Shown here: positions 1 through 8,600 of the stretch, piece by piece
Position numbering within the stretch: the first letter of the stretch is position 1
Layout of the letters: each line of letters begins with the position of its first letter
Origin: JAENVU01 sp046598395
Lineage (GTDB): Bacteria; Actinomycetota; Acidimicrobiia; IMCC26256; JAENVU01
Length of the DNA: 64,000 nucleotides
Direction of reading: 5' to 3'
Assembly (NCBI GenBank): GCA_046598395.1
Contig: JBKJIQ010000009.1
Coordinates: 124,001-188,000, forward strand
Program-made: the position numbers and the translations under genes
Notes under the pieces: generated by a model
Databases searched by the model: none
What the model saw: the letters and a program-made list of their open reading frames with translations, nothing else
What the model was told of the DNA's origin: nothing

Positions 1-207
1 AGCATCGAGCGCGACCAGCGCGTCGACATCGTTCGTCGCGATCACCCCGACCGCGCCGATGCCACAAATTTCTCCCACATCCTTTCCGGCCTTCCCGGGG
101 CTGTGCACCCAACACCCCACCAACTCGAGCTCGGGATGCGCCAGCACCCCCAGAATCGACTCTTGCCCGACCATGCCCGTTGCCCATTGGATCACCCGAT
201 ACGTCAT
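1..207 (-). CDS. Dihydrodipicolinate-reductase-like NAD(P)-binding protein, partial (N-terminal 69 residues)
   Basis: The reverse strand reads 69 codons from an ATG at 207 to the window edge without a stop. The start MTYRVIQWATGMVGQESI and the following strand-helix-strand pattern (ELVGCWVHSPGKAG, then an Asp-rich turn) match the N-terminal Rossmann domain of the DapB-like / 2,4-diaminopentanoate-dehydrogenase-like family common in mycobacteria and Acidimicrobiia. These are NAD(P)-dependent oxidoreductases, often of unknown substrate. The gene is cut by the window edge, so the catalytic domain cannot be judged. It is divergent from the amidohydrolase at 235, leaving a 27-bp gap. Confidence 0.75.
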   Translation of the reverse strand, partial: MTYRVIQWATGMVGQESILGVLAHPELELVGCWVHSPGKAGKDVGEICGIGAVGVIATNDVDALVALDA

Positions 208-213
208 GGCAGG

Positions 214-219
214 AATCTA
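214..219 (-). promoter_or_regulatory. Predicted -10 element, leaderless start of the gene at 207
   Basis: The hexamer reads TAGATT on the minus strand and ends 6 nt before the ATG at 207. No ribosome binding site fits between them. Confidence 0.5.
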
Positions 220-234
220 TGCGAGGCTCAGGCC

Positions 235-1980
235 ATGACTGATCTCGTGATTCGCAATGGCACCGTGGTTGACGGCACTGGCGCGCCCGGATTCGTCGGA
301 GATGTGGCGATGGACAACGGCATCATCACCGACGTCGGTTCGGTGGCCGGGCGCGGCCATCGAGAGATCGACGCCGACGGTCTCATCGTGACGCCCGGCT
401 TCGTCGACATCCACACCCACTTCGACGGTCAGGTCACGTGGGATCCCATCGTGGCGCCATCGTCATTGCACGGCGTGACCACGATCGCAATGGGGAACTG
501 CGGGGTGGGCTTCGCGCCCGCCCAGGCCGACCAACACGATTGGCTCATCGGCCTCCTCGAAGGAGTGGAGGACATCCCCGGTACTGCACTCGCCGAAGGA
601 CTCACGTGGGATTGGCAGACGTTCCCCGAATACCTCGACTCCATCGCGGCAAAGCCCCATACCGTCGACATCGGCTCCCACATCCCCCATGCGGCACTCC
701 GTACGTACGTGATGGGCACACGCGGTGCCGATCACACGGAAACCCCTACCGACGACGAACTCGCGACGATGACCGATCTGGTTCGCGAGGCCCTCGACGC
801 CGGCGCGATCGGATTCGCGACGAGCCGTACCGATGTGCACCGGACCAAAGACGGCACCAACATCGGCACCCTCACCGCGAGCGAACGCGAACTCCTCGCG
901 ATCGCCGAGACGATGCGCGACGCGGGCACTGGCGTGACCCAGCTGATCTCGGACTGTTACCAAACTCCCGACGACGACTTCGCGAATCGTGAGATGGATC
1001 TCATCGAAGCGTTTGCGCGCACATCGACCCGACCGTTGAGTTTCACAGTCCAACAAGCGTTCCACTCACCCGACCGGTGGCGACACCTGTTCGACCGTGT
1101 CGCGACCATGCGCGCCGGTGGACTCGACGTCAAGCCGCAAGTCGCGTCACGGCCCATCGGCGTGCTGCTCGGACTGGAAGTCACCGCCAATCCCTTCCTC
1201 TTCACGAGCGCATTCGCCGAGATCGCAGCCGAGCCGCTCGCGGCACGCGTCGCCGCGTTGCGCGACCCGGAGCGGAAGCGGCGCATCCTCGAAGAACACG
1301 CGGCCATGATCGCGACGCTGCCCGACGGATTGTTCAAGTCGATCGTGTCCGGATGGGACGTGATGTTCATGATGAGCAATCCCGTCGACTATGAGCTCGA
1401 CGCAACCGACTCGATTGGAGCGCAGGCGCGCGCCGCCGGTGCAGAGCCCGCGTCAGTCGTCTACGACGCACTGCTCGACCACAACGGCACGCAACTGCTC
1501 TATCTGGCGTTGTTCAACTTCGCCCATGGCAACTTCGACGACCTGTACGAGATGATCACGACTAACTTCTCGCTCTTCGGTCTCTCCGACGCCGGCGCGC
1601 ACTGCGGCGCAATCTGCGACGGCTCGATGCCCACCAACTCCATCGTCGTGTGGTCACGGGACCGTCGCCGCGGCGACAAGATTCCCCTCGAGGCGATCGT
1701 GCACCAACAGACGCAACGGACCGCCGCGCACGTCGGCTGGCTCGATCGCGGCGTGATCGCCCCTGGCTACATCGCCGACGTGAACGTGATCGACCTCGAT
1801 GCGCTTGCGTGCCACATACCCCGCGTGATCCACGACCTCCCCGCCGGTGGCCGCCGCCTCATGCAGACCGCCCGCGGATACCGCGCCACGGTCAAATCGG
1901 GAGTGGTGACCTTCCAGGAGGGTGAACACTCCGGAGAACTCCCGGGGGCGCTCGTGCGAGGCCAGCGCGCCCGGCCCTGA
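235..1980 (+). CDS. N-acyl-D-amino-acid deacylase-type amidohydrolase
   Basis: Product is 581 residues. The beginning TDLVIRNGTVVDGTGAPG is the usual N-terminal beta-sandwich strand of the D-aminoacylase branch of the amidohydrolase superfamily. The metal-binding HxH of the TIM barrel is at residues 60-62 (IHTHFDGQ), and a conserved late Asp lies in SDAGAHCGAICDG near residue 452. The family hydrolyses N-acyl-D-amino acids or related cyclic amides using zinc; the actual substrate cannot be told from sequence. The reading frame is open upstream to 103, but ATG 235 is chosen because the homology begins there and the upstream part overlaps the divergent gene. Length is normal for the family. Confidence 0.85.
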   Translation: MTDLVIRNGTVVDGTGAPGFVGDVAMDNGIITDVGSVAGRGHREIDADGLIVTPGFVDIHTHFDGQVTWDPIVAPSSLHGVTTIAMGNCGVGFAPAQADQHDWLIGLLEGVEDIPGTALAEGLTWDWQTFPEYLDSIAAKPHTVDIGSHIPHAALRTYVMGTRGADHTETPTDDELATMTDLVREALDAGAIGFATSRTDVHRTKDGTNIGTLTASERELLAIAETMRDAGTGVTQLISDCYQTPDDDFANREMDLIEAFARTSTRPLSFTVQQAFHSPDRWRHLFDRVATMRAGGLDVKPQVASRPIGVLLGLEVTANPFLFTSAFAEIAAEPLAARVAALRDPERKRRILEEHAAMIATLPDGLFKSIVSGWDVMFMMSNPVDYELDATDSIGAQARAAGAEPASVVYDALLDHNGTQLLYLALFNFAHGNFDDLYEMITTNFSLFGLSDAGAHCGAICDGSMPTNSIVVWSRDRRRGDKIPLEAIVHQQTQRTAAHVGWLDRGVIAPGYIADVNVIDLDALACHIPRVIHDLPAGGRRLMQTARGYRATVKSGVVTFQEGEHSGELPGALVRGQRARP

Positions 1981-2033
1981 TCCCGTTCAAGTCCTTCCAG
2001 GACAGGTCGATACCTAGGCCTCAAGAACTACTG

Positions 2034-2039
2034 GGAGGT
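2034..2039 (+). promoter_or_regulatory. Ribosome binding site GGAGGT for the lipoprotein gene
   Basis: GGAGGT ends 7 nt before the GTG at 2047 and decides this non-ATG start. Confidence 0.7.
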
Positions 2040-2046
2040 AGCAGCA

Positions 2047-2484
2047 GTGAAACGAACCCTGATCGCACTCGGCCTGGTGGGCGCGCTCGCCGTGGCCGGC
2101 TGTTCGGGCGACGCGGTCAAGACCAACGCGGCGAAGGCCAACGACGCCACGACCTCGACGACCGCCGAGCCGGCGTTCGTCGCCAACACCAAGAACACCC
2201 CAGGGACGTTGAAGGACTTCGTCGGGGCCAAGGCCGATGTCAGTGACACCAAGTGCGCCTCCGGCGCCAAAGGTTGGACCGGTACGGGCAAGGCCAAGAA
2301 CCCCACCAAGGAGAAGGTGCAGTACCGCATTTTTGTCAGCTTCTTGGAAGGCGACACGACGGTGGGCATCGCCCAGACCGACGTGTTGGCCGACGCCGGC
2401 GCCTCCGCCAACTGGACCGCCACGGTGGGTGCCGCCGGCAAGAACCTGCGTTGCATTCTCCGGGTGGAACGCGCCGCCGCGTAA
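2047..2484 (+). CDS. Small exported lipoprotein with FxLYD-like domain
   Basis: Product is 145 residues. A type II signal peptide (KRTLIALGLVGALAVAGC) ends in the lipobox VAGC, so the mature protein should be lipid-anchored at Cys19. A Thr/Ala-rich linker (TTSTTAEPAF) follows, then a compact domain of about 85 residues whose pattern (GKAKNPTKEKVQYRIFVSF, later ILRV) resembles the FxLYD/DUF3426 immunoglobulin-like fold found in actinobacterial lipoproteins. No enzymatic motif is visible. It stands alone between the amidohydrolase and the giant repeat protein, and a strong hairpin follows it. Function unknown. Confidence 0.8.
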   Translation: MKRTLIALGLVGALAVAGCSGDAVKTNAAKANDATTSTTAEPAFVANTKNTPGTLKDFVGAKADVSDTKCASGAKGWTGTGKAKNPTKEKVQYRIFVSFLEGDTTVGIAQTDVLADAGASANWTATVGAAGKNLRCILRVERAAA

Positions 2485-2503
2485 CCGGGTCGCTCAAACC
2501 GAA

Positions 2504-2544
2504 CAGAACCGCCGGCGTTCCTCACGGGATCACCGGCGGTTCTG
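2504..2544 (+). terminator. Strong hairpin, probable terminator of the lipoprotein gene
   Basis: A perfect 12-bp inverted repeat, CAGAACCGCCGG (2504-2515) and CCGGCGGTTCTG (2533-2544), encloses a 17-nt loop 20 nt after the lipoprotein stop. There is no T-tract, as is common for hairpin terminators of high-GC actinobacteria. Confidence 0.65.
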
Positions 2545-2698
2545 CGCGCGTTGATGGCCGTCGGACCAAAATTTTTGCCGGCCGAGATATTCAGCACGAG
2601 ACCAAAAACACCACAAGGACACGGTCGGGTCTGCCGACACCGCCTCGGTGACCAACCACTTTGCATCCACGACCCCCGCGCGCCGTGCGACGGAACGC

Positions 2699-5600
2699 AT
2701 GTCGTTCCGTCGTCTCGACATCGTCAAGCTCGGGCGAGTCGCAGCCGCGCTCTTCCTCGCGGTGGGATTCCTGTTACCGCTCGACGCGGCCATCGTCGAG
2801 CAGACCGCCGGTGCCGCAACCTGTGCGTCGGCCAGCCTTACGGTGACCCCCCTCACTTCCGCGATCTTCTACGCGGACTACAGTCCCAGCCCGCCGTCAC
2901 TCCCCAACCTCGCCGGCCACTACACGGGGTATCGCATCACCAACACCTCGGGAGCCGCAGTCAACGGCGCGTGGGTCAAGCTCTCGAACTTCACTGGCGG
3001 GGTGATCTCACTCGCACCGAGTCAGGCCGCGTACGAGCCGCTCGCGAACATGGCTCCCGCGGGCTCCGGTCTCAGCTACTTCTACCTCAGTGCATCGGCC
3101 GCCACTGCTGCGGCGCAGACCCACACGATCTCGGTGTACGACCGTCGCCCCGACCTCACCGGCGCGACCGAACTCTGCAACACCACCTTTACGTTTACCT
3201 CGGTTACCAACACCACCCAGGCGGCCGCCAACCAGGTGAACGTCGCCACTGCGACGAGCAACCCGCCTGGCCTGGGCGCCACCATGACGCTGACCGTCAG
3301 CGGTGACACCGGCACCATCGGCGCGGGCTCCGCTGCCGATCCGGGTGGTTTCGACATGACGCCGGCGGCGGTGGTGACCGGCACCTCCGCGTGGAGTCCC
3401 GGCGCATACCGATTGCTGAGCGCGGTCTTGAACATCAACCTCACCGGCGGAGGCGCGACCAATCATTCGGACTTCCTGCACTACACGATCACCGACCCGA
3501 GCTCGGCCACTCGCCCGTACACGATCACCTACACGTTCGTGATCGTCGGTACCACCAGCTCGAACACCGCCGTGACGCCGATTCAATACATCGCGTCGGG
3601 CACCCAGATCAAACACACCAACATGTCGGGCACGAACTACGCAGCGATTCTGCCAATCCAACCGATCTCGAACACCACCAACCTCGCGAAATCGGTCTCG
3701 CCAGTCGCACTGACCACGCCCGGTGGCACCGCGACGTACACGGTGACTGCGACCAACAGCTCGGGGAGTCAGGGCGCATCGCTCGACGATTTCACCGATA
3801 CACCCGGCGCGGGGTCGACCTACGTTCCCGGCTCATCAAAGTTCAATGGCGTCACCGTCGGTAACCCGTTGACCAGTGGCAGCACGCTCGTATGGGTCGG
3901 ACCGTTCGCGGTCCCGGCCGGCGCGTCGCGCACACTGACCTACGACGTGAACATCGTCAGCGCCATCGGCACCGTCACCAACAGCGTGATTGGCCACATC
4001 GGCGCATCGGTCATCGACACGACCACCTCGACCGGGGACAACGTGCCCGCAACCAGCTCAGTGACGGTCGCCGCCCCGCCCACGCTGAACCTGACCAAGA
4101 CCGTCGGCTCGCGCGTCAACGCCTCGGACCAGTTCACGGTCGCGATCATGAGCGGCGCGACGACGGTTGCCGCCGGGACCACCTCTGGCGCCGGTACCAC
4201 GGCGAACACGGGCGTCCAGACCTTGGCCTCCGGCACCACCTACTCCCTCACCGATGCGATGGCGGGCGGCAGCGCCAGCACCATCGGCCAGTATGTCGGG
4301 ACCATCAGCTGCTCCAACACCGCGAGCGGATCCACCACCGTCGTGCCGACGGGGTCGACCGCGCCGTTCTCGATCACGCCCCTCGCCGGCGACGCGATCA
4401 GTTGCTCGATCACGAACGCGCCCGCGCCGACACTCACGCTGATCAAGTCAGTGGTCGGCCGCACTCACAGCACCGACCAGTTCACCGTCGCAGTCAAAAA
4501 CGGGGCGACCACGGTGGCCTCGGCCACGACCAGCGGCACCGGAACGAGTGCGACGACCGGCTCGACCGCCGCGAGCGCCGGCACCACCTACAGCCTCACG
4601 GATGTGATGGCCGGGGGGTCTTCCTCGGCCATCAGTTCCTACGCGAGTGCAGTCGCCTGCACCAATTCCGCCAGCGGATCCACGACGACTCTGCCGAGCG
4701 GAACCGGTAGGTCGTTTTCGGTCACCCCGGCCGCGGGCGATGCCATCACGTGCACGATCACGAACACCGCTCCCGCGCCCACGCTCAACCTGAGTACTTC
4801 CGTGGTGAGCCGCGCCGATCCGGCCGACCAGTTCACCGCCGCAATCATGAACGGCGCTATCACGGTTGGCTCCGCCACTACCGCGGGCGCCGGAACCACG
4901 GCGGCAACCGGCGCGCAGGCGCTGACCGCGGGAACCACGTACACGCTGAACCACACCATGGCCTCGGGGTCGGTCGACGCCGTCACGGACTACGAGTCCT
5001 CCATCTCGTGCACGAACTCCAACACCGGATCTGCCACCACGTTGCCCAGCGGGTCGGCGACGTCCTTCTCGATCACTCCCGGTCCGGGCGACGTGATCTC
5101 CTGCACCATCACCAAGGACGCGAAGCCGCGCATCACCCTGATCAAACACGTCGTCGGCCGAGTCACCAGCACCGACCAGTTCACCGTCGCAATCAAGAAC
5201 GGCGCGACCACGGTTGACTCCACCACCACCAGTGGCACCGGCACCAGCGCATCTACCGGCTCGACGGTGCTCAGCGCCGCGACCACGTACACGCTGACCG
5301 ACGCGATGGCCGGCGGCTCCGCGTCGTCGATCTCGGCGTATTTGAGCTCGATCTCCTGCTCGAACAACAACTCGGGTTCGACCACGATCCTGCCCAGCGG
5401 GTCCGGAACCTCTTTCTCGGTGACTCCCGCAAACGGCGACACCGTGAACTGTCAGATCACGAATACTGCGAAGCCCCGCCTCACGTTGATCAAGACCGTC
5501 ACCTCACGCGCCAATCCGGCCGACCAGTTCACGGTCGCGATCAAGAACGGCGCCACGACCGTCAACTCCGCGACCACCAGCGGCGCCGGCACCAGCGCCA

Positions 5601-8600
5601 CCACGGGCATCCAGACCCTGGCCAGTGCAACTACCTACACCCTGAGTGACACCATGGCGTCCGGTTCGGCCTCGGCGCTCGGCCAGTACGCCGGCAGCAT
5701 CTCGTGTTCGAACGCGGCGTCCGGTTCCTCCACCTTCTTGCCGTCCGGCGCAGGCACGTCCTTCTCGGTCACCCCGGCAAGCGGTGACCTCATCACCTGC
5801 ACGATCACGAACACCGCAGGAACCGCCACCCTCGGCCTCGTCAAGACCGCGTCGCCGAACACGAACGTGATCGTGGGCAACACCATCACCTACACGTACG
5901 CCGTGACGAACACGGGAACGCTGCCGCTCACGAACGTCACGGTGTCCGACCCGCACGTCGGCCTTTCTGCCATCACGTGCACGCCGGCGCAAGGCTCCAC
6001 GCTCGCAGCCGCCGCAACGATGTCGTGCACCGCGACCTACACGATCACCCAGGCCGACGTCGACGGCGGTTCCATTCTCAACACCGGGACCGTGACCGGC
6101 ACCGACCCGAGCGCCAACATCATCACCAAGACGGCAGGAACCACTGTTACCGCGGCACAGTCCGCTTCGTTCAGCCTCTCAAAGTCGGCTTCGCCGTCGA
6201 CCAATGTGATCGCGGGCGATGTCGTCACCTACACGTTCTCCGGCACGAACACCGGCAGCGTCGCGCTTCACAACGTGAGCGTGAGCGATCCGATGAGTGG
6301 ACTCTCCGCGGTCACCTGTTCGCCCGCCGCGCCCACCACGCTCGCACCGAACGCGACTATTTCGTGTTCGGCGACTTACACCGTCACCCAGTCGAACGTA
6401 AACGCCGGCTCGTTTGCCAACACCGCGACCATCGGTGGGCTCGACCCATCGAACAACCCCGTTTCGCAGACCGGAAGCACGACCGTTACCGCGCGACAGA
6501 CCGCAACCCTCGCCCTGAGCAAAACCGCTTCGCCGAACACCGGCGTGGTCGCCGGCGACGTTGTCACCTACACGCTCCACGGCCAGAACACCGGCTCGAC
6601 CAGCCTCCACGGCGTGAGCGTCACCGACCCGATGCCCGGACTCTCGGCCATCACCTGCACCCCAACCGCGCCCGCCACCCTTGCCCCCAGCGCGGTCCTC
6701 GACTGTACCGCCACGAACACCGTCACCCAGGCCGACGTCGACGCCGGTGCCATCACCAACACTGCCACCATCGACGGACTCGACCCGAGCGACAACACGG
6801 TTACCCAGAACGCAGCCGCCACCGTGACCGCCACCCAGGCCAGCGCGCTGGCGCTCACCAAGACCGCCTCGCCGAACAGCGGCGTGGTTGCGGGCGACAT
6901 CGTCACCTTCACCATGCACGGCCAGAACACCGGCACGGTGACGCTCCACGACGTCAGCGTGATCGATTGGCTGCCCGGCGTCTCCGCCCTGGCGTGCAGC
7001 CCACTGCTGCCGACGGTGCTCGCACCCGGAGACACCGTCGACTGCACCGCCACGTACACCGTCACCCAGACCGAAGTCGACAACGGCGGACTGGTGAACG
7101 AGGCCGAAATCTCGGGCTTCGACCCGGGCAATACGCTGGTGCGCCAGCCGGCTTCGGCCACGGCCGACGCACTCCAGGTCGCGTCGCTGTCCCTGGCCAA
7201 GACCGCGTCGCCGAGTTCCGGAGTTGTCGCCGGTGACGTTGTGACCTACATGTACACGGGCGAGAACGACGGGACCGTCACGATCGAGTCGGTGTCGATC
7301 ACCGACCCGATGAGCGGTCTCTCCTCCCTGAACTGCACACCGGCTGCCGGAGCCAACCTCGCGCCGGGCGCCACGATGACCTGCACCGCTACGTACACCG
7401 TGACCCAGACCGACGTCGACGCCGGCAGCATCGTGAACACCGCCGAGATCGACGGATACACCATCGCCATCATGCCCGTCACGGACACCGCCGCCGCAAC
7501 TGTCACCACCGCGACGTCGTCGGGGTTGAGTTTCAGTAAGTCGGCGTCGCCGGCCTCGGGTGAGATCGCCGGTGACGTCGTCACCTACACGTTCCACGGC
7601 CAGAACGCCGGCGCGGTCACCCTCCACAACGTGAGCGTCACCGACCCGATGTCCGGGCTCTCCGCACTCACCTGCACGCCGACGGCGCCCGCGACCCTTG
7701 CCCCCAGCGCGGTCATCGATTGCACCGCCACGTACACCGTCACCCAGGCCGACGTCGACGCCTCCTCGATCAACAACACCGCGACCGTGAGCGGACTCGA
7801 CCCGAGCGACAACCCCGTGTCGCAATCCGCGTCCTTCACCGTGACGCCCGCGCAATCTGCGAGCATCTCGCTCACCAAGACCGTATCGCCGAGCTTCGGG
7901 GTGATCGCGGGTGATGTCGTGACCTACACGATGACGGCAACGAACACTGGTGTCACCACGCTCAACACCGTCACGATCATCGATGGACTCGCAGGGATGT
8001 CCGCGCTCTCGTGCACGCCCGCGATACCGGGAACGCTCGCGCCGGGCGATTCGATGACCTGCACCGGCACCTACACCGTGACCCAGGCCGACGTCGACTC
8101 CGGGGGCGTCGTCAACATCGCGACCGTCGTCGGCTACGACCCGTCGGTGAACCCGGCAACCGACGACGCGACTGCCTTCGTCACCGCCGACGCCAGCGCC
8201 GATGTCACCTTCACCAAAACCGCGAGCCCAACCTCGGGCGTCGTCGCCGGCGACGTGGTGACCTACACGTTCGCCACTACGAATACCGGACCGACCACCC
8301 TCTCGAACGTCGCGGTGACCGACCCAATGGCGGATCTGTCCCCGATCACCTGCACACCCTCCGCACCTGCCACCCTGGCGCCCGGCGCCGGCCAGTCGTG
8401 CACCGCGACTTACACCGTGACCCAGGCCGATGTCGACGCCGGCGCCATCGTCAACACCGCGACCGTCAGCGTCGTCCCGTCGCAGGGGAGTTCCTTCACC
8501 CGCAACGACTCGGCCACCGTGACCACCGACACCAGCGCCGGCGTGAGCCTGGCCAAGAACGCATCGCCGAGCTCGGGTGTGACCGTGGGTGACACGATCA